Below, piece by piece: positions 4,736 to 12,696 of a DNA stretch of 17,771 nucleotides. Within the stretch, counting starts at the first letter, position 1. The number at the start of each line of letters is the position of its first letter. The notes beneath the pieces are model-generated. The model saw nothing but the letters and a program-made list of their open reading frames with translations, was not told the DNA's origin and did not search any database. Source of the stretch: JBAXAB01 sp043718245. GTDB lineage: Bacteria; Patescibacteriota; Minisyncoccia; Phycocordibacterales; CAIZLB01. The stretch is from NCBI GenBank assembly GCA_043718245.1, contig JAYSWB010000026.1, positions 1 through 17,771 of the forward strand, written 5' to 3'. Both the position numbers and the translations under genes were made by a program.

Positions 4736-7700
4736 ATGTCATCTCCAGACGAACCAAAGAAATCCGAAGGCTGCGAACGCGAAGAGCGAATACTTTCATA
4801 TTGGAAAGAAAAATCTATTTTTGATAAGACGCTGAAAAAATCTGCCCCAAAAGGCAATTGGGTTTTTTATGATGGCCCTCCTTATGCAACAGGGATGCCA
4901 CACTTCGGCCACATTTTACCGACGACTCTGAAGGATCTTTTCCCCCGTTACAAAACCATGCAAGGATATCGAGTTGAACGTCGATGGGGTTGGGATTGTC
5001 ACGGCTTGCCGATTGAAAACTTGGTAGAAAAAGAACTAGGACTGAAAAATAAAAAAGAGATTGAAGAATACGGAATTGATAAGTTCAATAAAAAAGCGCG
5101 TGAAAGTGTATTCACTTATGTAAAAGAGTGGAAGGAAATCATTCCTCGATTGGGGCGCTTTGTTGATATGGATAATGATTATCGCACAATGGATACTTCG
5201 TTTATGGAAAGTGTGTGGTGGACTTTTAAATCTCTATATGACAAAGGGTTAGTTTACGAAGGTTTTAAGGTCATGTATTTCTGTCCTCATTGCGGAACTT
5301 CGCTTTCAAATGCCGAAGTCTCACTTGGCGGTTACAAAGACATCACAGATATTTCTGCTTTCGTCACATTTAAATTAAAAGAAAGTTTTAAAAAACACAA
5401 AGATGTGGCAATTTTAGCTTGGACAACAACGCCATGGACTTTACCAGGGAACTCAGCAATCGCAGTTAATCCAGAATTGGATTATGTTTTAGTTGAAACA
5501 GAAGGTAAGAAGTTAATATTAGCCAAATCTCGATTGGAATCTTTTAAGCATGAATATAAAATTCTGGAAGAATTTAAGGGAAGTGAACTTAACAATTTAG
5601 CTTATTCTCCAATCTTCCCATATTACGAAAAAGCTGGAACACTTTCTAAAAACGAAGAGGGAAAGCGCGCACATGCGTGGAAAATTTACACTGCAGATTT
5701 TGTCACGGCAGATGATGGTTCGGGTGTGGTTCACATCGCGCCAGCCTTTGGTGAAGACGATTTAAACCTTGCAAATCTTCACAATATTCCAGTTATTCAG
5801 CACGTAGCCATGGACGGAACTATGAAACCGGAGGTGGTTGATTTCGCTGGACTTTCTGTAAAGCCTAAAGCCGCAAACAGTGGCGATCATCAAAAAACTG
5901 ATATTGAAGTTATCAAGTGGCTTGCGCACAACGGCTTTCTTTTTGAAAAGTTAAAAATCATTCACCCGTACCCTCATTGTTGGAGATGTGATACTCCACT
6001 TTTAAATTATGCCACTACTGCATGGTTTGTTCGGGTTACCCAATTAAAGGATCGCATGGTTGAACTTAATAAAACTGTAAATTGGTTGCCGGCTGAAATT
6101 GGTGAAGGTCGTTTTGGAAAGTGGCTTGAAAACGCTCGCGATTGGAATGTATCCCGCAGTCGCTATTGGGGGACACCGCTCCCGATTTGGAGAAATGAAA
6201 AGGGGGATTCATTTGAAGTGATTGGTTCTGCGCATGATTTAAAAAAGAAACTGGATACTCGAGGGAATAAATACATAGTAATGCGACATGGACAATCTGA
6301 ATCTAATGTTCTTGGAATTATTAATCGAGATAATTCTAAAAAATATCCATTAACAGAAAAAGGAAAAAATGAAGTTACAGAATCAGTTTTACGTTTGAAG
6401 AAGTCTATGGAAGAAAGAGGGATGAAAGTTTCCCGCATCTACACTTCTGATATTGAGCGAACTCTCGAGACGTCGCATATTGTTTCTGAAGTTTTAGGTA
6501 TTCCAAAAGATAGTATTACTCACGATTCCCGAATTCGTGAAATAGATTGTGGAGAATATGAAGGACGCCCCTGGGTTGAATATACAAACTATTTTAAAAC
6601 TCCTGAAGAGAGGTTGATGAAGAGGCTACCAGGTGGTGAATCGAACGCCGACGTGAAAAAACGCGTAGCTGAATTTTTGTATGAAATAGATGCAAAACAC
6701 GAGAATGAATTGATTTTAATTGTCACTCATGGATTAACGCTACATTTAACCCACGAAGTAGCCGCTGGAAAAACTAATCGCGACATGCTTCGAAAAGGAT
6801 GGGAGGATGTTCCAGAGGATACAGGTTCACATCAGTGGCTTAATTTCGTGCCCCTTCCGCATAATGAAGATTATGAATTTGACCTCCACCGACCGTACAT
6901 AGATGCGATTACTTGGAAAAATGAAAAAGGCGAATTGATGAAACGCGTTACAGAAGTATTCGATGTTTGGTACGACTCTGGTTCAATGCCTTATGCGCAA
7001 AATCACTATCCATTCGAAAATCCGCACGAGTTTTTGAAAAATGCCAAGAACAAGGGACTTTTCCCGGCGGATTTTATTGCAGAAGGGTTGGATCAGACAC
7101 GAGGGTGGTTTTATACATTGACTGTCTTGTCGTGTGCCTTGTTTGATGTATCTCCGTTTAAAAATGTTGTAGTGAACGGGTTGATACTGGCTGAAGATGG
7201 ACGAAAAATGTCGAAGAGTTTAAAAAACTTTCCACCGCTGATTCCAACTGTTGAAAAGTACAGCGCGGATGCTTTACGATTTCTTTTTGCAAACTCTTCT
7301 GCCGTCCACGGTGAAGAAATGAAGTTCTCTGAAAAAGGCTTGGACGAGGTGAACAAAAAAATCTTCATGCGTCTGTCGAACGTGGTTTCATTTTATGAAA
7401 TGTACAAGGGAAGTGAAGTTTCAAGTTTTGAAAGGCCAAAATCCGCACATATTTTAGACAAGTGGATTTTGGCCCGACTTGATCAAATGATTTCAATCAC
7501 GACCGAATCCTTGGAAAAGTATCAACCCGACAAATCAGCACGATCAATCGCGGATTTTATTGATGATCTTTCGACTTGGTATATACGACGGTCAAGAGAG
7601 AGATTTAAAAATAACGACAAGAAAGCCGTAGCTACAACTCGTTATGTTTTGTACACAATGTCCCATGTCATTGCACCTTTTGCCCCGTTCTTTGCAGAGG

Positions 7701-8293
7701 ATCTGTACTTGAAATTAGGTGGGGAATTAGAGAGTGTTCACTTGTCAAAGTGGCCGGAAGCACATAAATGTGACGAAGAGGTCATTCAGAATACTTTTTT
7801 AATGAGAGAGGTGGTAGAAAAAGCATTAGCCCTACGTTCATCAGCGGGAATAAAAGTTCGCCAGCCACTTGCATCTCTCACTGTTAGTGAAAATCTCTTT
7901 AAAGACAAAGAGTATGCAGAGATTCTCAAGGATGAAATAAACATTAAAGAGGTGATTGTAAAAGATGGAGGTGAAATGTCACTTGATACTGTCCTTACAC
8001 AAGAATTAAAAGACGAAGGCAAAGTGCGTGAGCTTATTCGTGCTATCCAAGAATTGCGTAAAACCTCGGGGCTCTCAACAGGGGATTCTGTGGTGGTTAA
8101 ACTTTCTACTGATGCGGTCTTTGGAGAAGTGCTTAAGAAATTTTCATCGGAAATCGCTTCTGTAGTAAATGCAAGTGAAGTAAAAATAATGGAGGCGCAT
8201 CTACTGAATGAACTTGCAACTGATTCAAAAATTGTAGGAAGTGAAAGTATTGATATTGATGGAATTACGGTGCAAATAACATTGTTTAGCTAA
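4736..8293 (+). CDS. ileS: Isoleucyl-tRNA synthetase with inserted histidine phosphatase domain
   Basis: Class I synthetase charging tRNA-Ile, 1185 aa from ATG 4736. The HIGH motif is HFGH at 56-59 in PPYATGMPHFGH, and KMSKS is at 824-828. The CP1 editing domain is present, with WTTTPWTLPGN and GSGVVHIAPAFGEDD. The catalytic fold resumes with NVSRSRYWGTPLPIW, and after the insert with DLHRPYID and VFDVWYDSGSMPYA. The anticodon domain and a eukaryote-like C-terminal region follow. HIGH to KMSKS spans about 770 residues against roughly 540 in E. coli IleRS; the excess is a histidine phosphatase domain at about residues 512-700, annotated separately. I prefer ATG 4736 to the in-frame ATG 4682, because the latter lies in a terminator loop and an extended -10 box lies 7 nt before 4736. 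The gene heads an operon with an ASCH-domain gene (2-nt gap) and recO. Confidence 0.96.
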   Translation: MSSPDEPKKSEGCEREERILSYWKEKSIFDKTLKKSAPKGNWVFYDGPPYATGMPHFGHILPTTLKDLFPRYKTMQGYRVERRWGWDCHGLPIENLVEKELGLKNKKEIEEYGIDKFNKKARESVFTYVKEWKEIIPRLGRFVDMDNDYRTMDTSFMESVWWTFKSLYDKGLVYEGFKVMYFCPHCGTSLSNAEVSLGGYKDITDISAFVTFKLKESFKKHKDVAILAWTTTPWTLPGNSAIAVNPELDYVLVETEGKKLILAKSRLESFKHEYKILEEFKGSELNNLAYSPIFPYYEKAGTLSKNEEGKRAHAWKIYTADFVTADDGSGVVHIAPAFGEDDLNLANLHNIPVIQHVAMDGTMKPEVVDFAGLSVKPKAANSGDHQKTDIEVIKWLAHNGFLFEKLKIIHPYPHCWRCDTPLLNYATTAWFVRVTQLKDRMVELNKTVNWLPAEIGEGRFGKWLENARDWNVSRSRYWGTPLPIWRNEKGDSFEVIGSAHDLKKKLDTRGNKYIVMRHGQSESNVLGIINRDNSKKYPLTEKGKNEVTESVLRLKKSMEERGMKVSRIYTSDIERTLETSHIVSEVLGIPKDSITHDSRIREIDCGEYEGRPWVEYTNYFKTPEERLMKRLPGGESNADVKKRVAEFLYEIDAKHENELILIVTHGLTLHLTHEVAAGKTNRDMLRKGWEDVPEDTGSHQWLNFVPLPHNEDYEFDLHRPYIDAITWKNEKGELMKRVTEVFDVWYDSGSMPYAQNHYPFENPHEFLKNAKNKGLFPADFIAEGLDQTRGWFYTLTVLSCALFDVSPFKNVVVNGLILAEDGRKMSKSLKNFPPLIPTVEKYSADALRFLFANSSAVHGEEMKFSEKGLDEVNKKIFMRLSNVVSFYEMYKGSEVSSFERPKSAHILDKWILARLDQMISITTESLEKYQPDKSARSIADFIDDLSTWYIRRSRERFKNNDKKAVATTRYVLYTMSHVIAPFAPFFAEDLYLKLGGELESVHLSKWPEAHKCDEEVIQNTFLMREVVEKALALRSSAGIKVRQPLASLTVSENLFKDKEYAEILKDEINIKEVIVKDGGEMSLDTVLTQELKDEGKVRELIRAIQELRKTSGLSTGDSVVVKLSTDAVFGEVLKKFSSEIASVVNASEVKIMEAHLLNELATDSKIVGSESIDIDGITVQITLFS
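6269..6835 (+). other. Histidine phosphatase (PGM-like) domain inserted in IleRS
   Basis: This part of the ileS frame encodes KYIVMRHGQSESN, the classic RHG signature of the histidine phosphatase superfamily, with R517, H518 (phospho-acceptor) and G519. The other family landmarks follow in the expected order: IYTSDIERTLET with R575, REIDCGEYEGRPW with E602 as the likely acid, LPGGES, and LIVTHGLTL with the second catalytic H665. All four active-site positions look intact, so catalysis is plausible. The closest style is cobalamin phosphatase/phosphoglycerate mutase-like small phosphatases. It interrupts IleRS after the editing domain, between GSAHDLKKK and DLHRPYID, a surface loop region in ordinary enzymes. 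Domain edges are approximate. Substrate and role are unknown. Confidence 0.88.
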
Positions 8294-8295
8294 CT

Positions 8296-8637
8296 ATGAA
8301 AACTTGGACTTTAAGATTTAGAGCTGTAGATAAGAAAAACTTTGATCAAGTTAAAAATGGATCAAAACCTATTGAGACCAGAGCGGCAAGTGTAAAATAT
8401 CAACCTATCGAAGTAGGTGACGCTTTGATGTTTGTCTGCGGTAAAGAAAAGTTTTCAAAAAAGATAATTAAAAAAGAACATTATGACAGTATCGACAAGA
8501 TGCTTAAAAAAATCCCCTTTAACGATATAATGCCTTCTGTAAAGTCTATTGAAGAAATGAAAAAGGCTTATGCTTCTTATTCTGGATATGAAGAAAAGAT
8601 TAAAGAGTTTGGAATTTTTGCCTTTTATCTAGAATAA
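8296..8637 (+). CDS. ASCH-domain protein
   Basis: A 113-aa cytoplasmic protein that fits the ASCH family (PUA-like beta-barrel fold, generally linked to RNA or nucleoside binding; E. coli YqfB is an N4-acetylcytidine amidohydrolase of this family). Visible are the N-terminal strand WTLRFRAVDKKNFDQVKNG, the KxxExR motif (K24, E27, R29), YQPIEVGDALMFVCG with the conserved Gly-Asp (41-42), and the C-terminal EEKIKEFGIFAFYLE ending in a beta strand. The middle 'MPSVKSIEEMKKAYASY' is the usual ASCH insert helix. ATG 8296 is 2 nt after the ileS stop and its own stop touches the recO start, so it is co-translated in the ileS operon. Substrate is not deducible; association with a synthetase gene suggests tRNA but this is inference. 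Confidence 0.8.
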   Translation: MKTWTLRFRAVDKKNFDQVKNGSKPIETRAASVKYQPIEVGDALMFVCGKEKFSKKIIKKEHYDSIDKMLKKIPFNDIMPSVKSIEEMKKAYASYSGYEEKIKEFGIFAFYLE

Positions 8638-9144
8638 ATGTCGCACCACATATATAACACCAAAGCTTTCATCATAAACGCTATCCCAAGCGGTGAAGCA
8701 GACACAATAATCGTCATGTACACAGAAGATTTCGGATTAATTTCTGCGATTGCCAAAGGCCTCCGTGATATGAAGTCGAAACTGCGCTACTCGCTTCAAG
8801 AACTTTCATACGGAACTGTGGCGCTCGTTCGAGGTAGAGAATTTTGGCGAGTAACCAACGCTGCCACTGAAATTTCGCTTTTTAATAAAGCCTTAGCTCC
8901 GAGCTTAAGAAATGTTCTTGCTTCTATCCTTGCTTTTGTAAAGAGATTCTCTCCTGGAGAAGACAGAAACAACGACATTTTTGAATCATTAAAAAGTATC
9001 GCTTCGTTCCTGTTTCGTTTCCAAAAAGACATCTCCGCGGAAGATGCTTCAATAGTAGTCTTGGTCACTCAGATGCGAATTATGTATTCCCTTGGGTATA
9101 TAAAAAACATATCGACAAATAAAAATATTCTAATCGAAAGCTAG
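8638..9144 (+). CDS. recO: DNA repair protein RecO, interrupted near C-terminus
   Basis: RecO loads RecA on gapped, SSB-coated DNA with RecR in the RecFOR pathway. The N-terminal OB fold is clear: YNTKAFIINAIPSGEADTII, then VMYTEDFGLISAIAKGLRDM and a strand region ending GREFWRVTNA. The helical C-terminal domain follows (FVKRFSPGEDRNNDIFESLK, then ALVTQMRIMYSLGYI in the family style). No zinc-finger cysteines are seen, as often in the short versions of reduced genomes. The ATG directly follows the stop of the ASCH gene. The frame meets TAG at 9142-9144 but then stays open for 28 codons with typical RecO tail character (see 9145-9231). The 168-aa product lacks its last helix; it may still function, be a sequencing error, or be an early decay step. 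Confidence 0.85.
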   Translation: MSHHIYNTKAFIINAIPSGEADTIIVMYTEDFGLISAIAKGLRDMKSKLRYSLQELSYGTVALVRGREFWRVTNAATEISLFNKALAPSLRNVLASILAFVKRFSPGEDRNNDIFESLKSIASFLFRFQKDISAEDASIVVLVTQMRIMYSLGYIKNISTNKNILIES

Positions 9145-9231
9145 ACACTAGAAAATATTAAAAGCTGGCATGCTGAAGAATCTGCTATAAAAAGAATGAT
9201 TAATGAGGCTGTGCAAATAAGTCACTTGTAG
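9145..9231 (+). pseudogene. Severed C-terminal tail of recO
   Basis: In the recO frame, directly after TAG 9142-9144, 28 sense codons run to a second TAG at 9229-9231. They encode TLENIKSWHAEES followed by AIKRMINEAVQISHL. A helix ending with a hydrophobic SxL is the usual end of short RecO proteins. The piece has no start codon of its own apart from an internal ATG at 9196. Continuity of family-like sequence across the stop is the evidence that the TAG is an interruption, not the original terminus. Confidence 0.6.
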
Positions 9232-9240
9232 TGGTATAAT
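9232..9240 (+). promoter_or_regulatory. Extended -10 promoter of surface-protein gene
   Basis: TGG followed by consensus TATAAT (9235-9240) is a strong extended -10 element, 13 nt before ATG 9254, giving a leader of about 6 nt. It begins immediately after the second recO stop. No good -35 is seen. Confidence 0.6.
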
Positions 9241-9253
9241 AAGGTTCAATCAA

Positions 9254-11278
9254 ATGAATCCAGACTCTCAAAAAAATGAAAATCACTCTTATGATGTGTT
9301 GAAAAAACACCTACCTCTAAATCGTCCCGTCTTGCATGTTGATTCCGAGGATGACAAAAATCGCATAGAAGAGCTCAAGAAAACACTTTACTCTAAAAGC
9401 ATGAGCGGAGTGGATCATATTCGCCGACCAGGGCTTCACGAGCACTCACCAATCATGAATGAAGGGTGGAAAGATGAAAATGAAGATCTGACACCAAAGA
9501 TCGAAGTTTACCCACAGTCTGCGAACCGCAGAGTTTTTTTCAAAAGATTTTTCATGTTCTCAATTTTTGTTTTTTTGGTTGCAGCCGCATACGGAGCTTA
9601 CCAATTTATAAATGGGAGTAATTTTATATCGGCAGCGAACATTGATATAAAAATAACAGGACCAACTTTGGTCTCTTCTGGAGACACTTTAATTTTGGAT
9701 GTGGATATTGTGAATCGAAACTCTAGCCAGCTTGATCTTGCGGATCTCGTGATGACATATCCAGAGGGAACGCGACAGACCGCAGATAATACTCGTCCAA
9801 TTATTACGGATCGTATTCCTATTGGAACTATCATGCCAGGTGAGACAATTAGAAAACGGATAGAAGTCGTCTTCTTTGCCGAAGAAGGAAGTAAGAAAAC
9901 CCTAAGCGCCGCTCTTGAATATCGTATACCAGGTTCTACCAGTATTTTTCGCAAACAAAAAGAAATCCCAATTGCTGTAGGAAATTCACCAATTACGCTT
10001 TCCATCGATACTATTAATCAAGTTACGACAGGGCAGGATATGACAATTACATTGAATATTAAATCCAATTCCTCACAGCTCTTGAAAGGTATTTTAATAA
10101 AGGCTGAATATCCATATGGATTCAAGTTCAAATCTTCTACTCCTGTTCCTGCTTCTGGTATCGACACTTGGAACCTCGGAGACGTCCTTCCAAATTCTGA
10201 ACAAAAAATTCAAATTGTAGGGGTGATGAATAGTGATGAAAACCTAGAAAGGACTTTTAAGTTTGATGTAGGAACCGTAGATATAAATGATGAGAATCGA
10301 ATCGGAACAACCTTTGTTACTGTTAACACTTCACTTGCAGTCAAGAAGCCCTTTATCGGATTGGACTTGACCCTTGAAGGTAAGTCAGACAAGAATATTT
10401 CTGCTGTAGCTGGCGAAAATGTTCAAGCCCAAGTCGCATGGCAGAATAATTTGGAGGTGCCAATTAATGATGTAGTCATAGAAGCAAAAATAAACGGTGA
10501 ATTTCTTGATCGAAATTCTGTGCGTGCTGATCCAGGATTTTTCCGATCGAGTGACAATACAATTGTATGGGATAAGACTACAGTTACCAGTTTAAAGGAA
10601 TTGGAAGCAGGTGAAGTGGGGAGTGTTATTTTCTCCTTCGCTTCATTTTCGCCAAGCAAAGAAAACGTAGGTACGATTAAAAACCCTACGATATCTATTG
10701 ACCTCACAGTTCGTGGTACTCGATTAAATGAAAATGCTGTCCCTGAAAATATTCAGGCTGTTGTTACAAAAACTGCTCAGATTAAATCTGAAATGGCACT
10801 TACTACAAAGTTGTTAAGAACTATTGGTCCATTTGAAAACAGGGGACCATTCCCGACAAGGGCTGAGAGCGGCTCAACTTTTACAGTCAATGTTCAAGTG
10901 GCAAACTCGTTCAATACTATTAAAAATGCAGTGTACAAAACTACTTTGCCAAATTACGTAGAGTGGACAAGTCAGGTTTCACCATCTTCTGCTCAGGTTT
11001 CTTATGATCCATTGAGTCGCACTGTTACTTGGAAAATAGGGGATATTCCATCTGGGGCGGGGTATTCAAGTCCAACTAAGGAGATGTATTATCAAGTTGG
11101 ATTCAAGCCAAGTATAAGCCAAATTAGAACTGCGCCTATTGTGACTAATGAACAGAGCGTTTCAGGAACGGATGGGTTGACCGGAGGGGCAAGTAAAATA
11201 ATAGCGAAAGGGTTGAATATAAAGATTGATCAGGATCCAGCTTATGTGTTTGGGCAGGATTATGTGTTGGGGGAATAG
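9254..11278 (+). CDS. Membrane-anchored protein with Ig/DUF11-like repeats
   Basis: A 674-aa protein. Residues 1-95 are hydrophilic and charged, presumably cytoplasmic. A single membrane segment follows at about 97-117 (FFMFSIFVFLVAAAYGAYQF), preceded by basic RRVFFKR, so the C-terminal 550 residues should lie outside the membrane. That part consists of about four beta-sandwich modules, each opening with a 'SGDTLILDVDIVN'-type strand: about 130-240, 245-350, 365-495 and 535-650. Recurrent features are a conserved N(S/N)S turn, 'YP.G' or 'LPNYVEW' and 'W.(I/L)GD(I/V)' before a closing strand, the pattern of DUF11/CARDB-like adhesin repeats. There is no cysteine, LPxTG or catalytic motif. It sits between recO and glyS with its own strong -10. 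A structural or adhesive envelope role is likely, but the partner is unknown. Confidence 0.75.
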   Translation: MNPDSQKNENHSYDVLKKHLPLNRPVLHVDSEDDKNRIEELKKTLYSKSMSGVDHIRRPGLHEHSPIMNEGWKDENEDLTPKIEVYPQSANRRVFFKRFFMFSIFVFLVAAAYGAYQFINGSNFISAANIDIKITGPTLVSSGDTLILDVDIVNRNSSQLDLADLVMTYPEGTRQTADNTRPIITDRIPIGTIMPGETIRKRIEVVFFAEEGSKKTLSAALEYRIPGSTSIFRKQKEIPIAVGNSPITLSIDTINQVTTGQDMTITLNIKSNSSQLLKGILIKAEYPYGFKFKSSTPVPASGIDTWNLGDVLPNSEQKIQIVGVMNSDENLERTFKFDVGTVDINDENRIGTTFVTVNTSLAVKKPFIGLDLTLEGKSDKNISAVAGENVQAQVAWQNNLEVPINDVVIEAKINGEFLDRNSVRADPGFFRSSDNTIVWDKTTVTSLKELEAGEVGSVIFSFASFSPSKENVGTIKNPTISIDLTVRGTRLNENAVPENIQAVVTKTAQIKSEMALTTKLLRTIGPFENRGPFPTRAESGSTFTVNVQVANSFNTIKNAVYKTTLPNYVEWTSQVSPSSAQVSYDPLSRTVTWKIGDIPSGAGYSSPTKEMYYQVGFKPSISQIRTAPIVTNEQSVSGTDGLTGGASKIIAKGLNIKIDQDPAYVFGQDYVLGE

Positions 11279-11297
11279 ACTTATTCATATATATTAG

Positions 11298-11303
11298 TAA
11301 GAT
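11298..11303 (+). promoter_or_regulatory. Possible glyS -10 box
   Basis: TAAGAT lies 7 nt before ATG 11311, the same spacing as at other operon heads here. No -35 is recognisable and the AT-rich stretch at 11287-11296 offers alternatives, so this is tentative. Confidence 0.35.
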
Positions 11304-11310
11304 TAAAGCT

Positions 11311-12696
11311 ATGAGTAAAAACCCCGAAGAAGCATCAAAAATGGAAAAAATTATCTCTCTTTGCAAGCGAAGAGGTTTTATCTACCAAGGCTCCGAAATC
11401 TACGGGGGTCTTGCAGGTACTTGGGATTACGGGCCTTTGGGTGTTGCATTAAAAAAGAATATTGAAAATCTATGGTGGAAGCGATTTGTGACCGATCGTG
11501 AAGACATGTACGGAATGGACGCAGCAATTTTAATGAATCAAAATGTGTGGAAGGCGAGTGGGCATGTGGATACTTTTACAGATCCATTAGTTGAAGACAC
11601 CAAGACAAAGAAACGATATAGAGCAGACCATTTGCTCGAAGACGCTGGGGTTGATACAAAAGGGCTTTCGATGCAAAAAATGAATGAGTTACTAACTGAA
11701 AAAAAGATTAAAAGTCCAGATGGAAATCCTCTTGGGGAAGTTCGACTTTTCAATATGATGTTAAAGACGAATGTTGGTCCTGTAGCTGATGAAAATTCAA
11801 TTTCATATCTTAGACCTGAAACTGCGGGGGGAATGTTTGTAAACTTTAAAAATATTATTGATACATTCCATCCGAAAATGCCATTTGGTATGGCACAAAT
11901 TGGAAAAGCTTTTCGAAATGAAATTGCTCCACGGGACTTTATTTTTAGAGTGCGTGAATTAGAACAAATGGAAATTGAATATTTTGTAAAACCTGCAGAA
12001 TGGAAAGAAGTTTTTGAAAACTTTAGAAAAGATATGTGGGAATTTATGGAAAATGATTTGGGACTTAATAAAAAAAATATTCATGAATTAGAAGTGGCAG
12101 ATGGAGATCGAGCCCACTATTCAAAACGCACAATTGATTTCGAATTTGATTTCCCATTTGGTAAAAAGGAATTATATGGGCTGGCTTATCGAACAGATTT
12201 TGATTTAACGAGCCATGCAAAAGCCTCAAGTGTTGACTTGTCATATTACGATGAAGAAAACAAAGAACGATTTGTTCCACATGTTATCGAGCCGTCTTTT
12301 GGTGTAGGACGCTCTCTTTTGGCCGTATTATCCGATGCATATTCCGAAGACGAACTTGGCGGAGAGAAGCGTTCCTTTTTAAAATTGTCTCCAAAAGTCG
12401 CCCCAAATTTGATTGCTGTTTTTCCACTTTTAAAAAATAAACCTGCTTTGGTAGATAAAGCGCGAGAGGTGTATAAGGAATTAAAAAATAAATTTACCAG
12501 GGTTTCATTTGATGACAATGGAAATATTGGAAAGCGATATAGACGACAGGATGAAATTGGTACACCATTTTGTGTGACGATTGATTTCGATACGATTGAA
12601 AAAGATAATACTGTGACTGTGAGAAATCGCGACAGTGGAGAGCAGGAGAGGGTGGGGGTAGCGGATCTTATTTCCCATATAGAAAAGTATGTCTAA
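11311..12696 (+). CDS. glyS: Glycyl-tRNA synthetase (alpha2 type)
   Basis: Class II synthetase charging tRNA-Gly; 461 aa, the single-chain homodimeric type and not the GlyQ/GlyS heterotetramer. The N-terminus has GSEIYGGLAGTWDYGPLG and MDAAILMNQNVWKASGHVD (motif 1 region). LRPETAGGMFVNFKN and QIGKAFRNEIAPRDFIFRVR carry motif 2 with FRNE, followed by ELEQMEIEYFV. Motif 3 is PHVIEPSFGVGRSLLAVL. The anticodon-binding domain starts at VAPNLIAVFPLLK and includes GNIGKRYRRQDEIGTPFCVT. Length and order are normal. The ATG at 11311 is used; an ATG at 11341 would also keep all motifs. The 3' end overlaps the M16 protease gene by 8 nt, implying translational coupling. Confidence 0.96.
   Translation: MSKNPEEASKMEKIISLCKRRGFIYQGSEIYGGLAGTWDYGPLGVALKKNIENLWWKRFVTDREDMYGMDAAILMNQNVWKASGHVDTFTDPLVEDTKTKKRYRADHLLEDAGVDTKGLSMQKMNELLTEKKIKSPDGNPLGEVRLFNMMLKTNVGPVADENSISYLRPETAGGMFVNFKNIIDTFHPKMPFGMAQIGKAFRNEIAPRDFIFRVRELEQMEIEYFVKPAEWKEVFENFRKDMWEFMENDLGLNKKNIHELEVADGDRAHYSKRTIDFEFDFPFGKKELYGLAYRTDFDLTSHAKASSVDLSYYDEENKERFVPHVIEPSFGVGRSLLAVLSDAYSEDELGGEKRSFLKLSPKVAPNLIAVFPLLKNKPALVDKAREVYKELKNKFTRVSFDDNGNIGKRYRRQDEIGTPFCVTIDFDTIEKDNTVTVRNRDSGEQERVGVADLISHIEKYV

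Noticed and set aside
6163..6438. 91-codon minus-strand ORF opposite the IleRS insertion
   Set aside because: It is a shadow of a highly conserved coding frame, with no promoter or protein family character.
9142..9144. TAG as a recoded sense codon
   Set aside because: trhO, rpsR, mazE and the surface-protein gene end naturally at TAG with the family-expected lengths, so general recoding does not fit.
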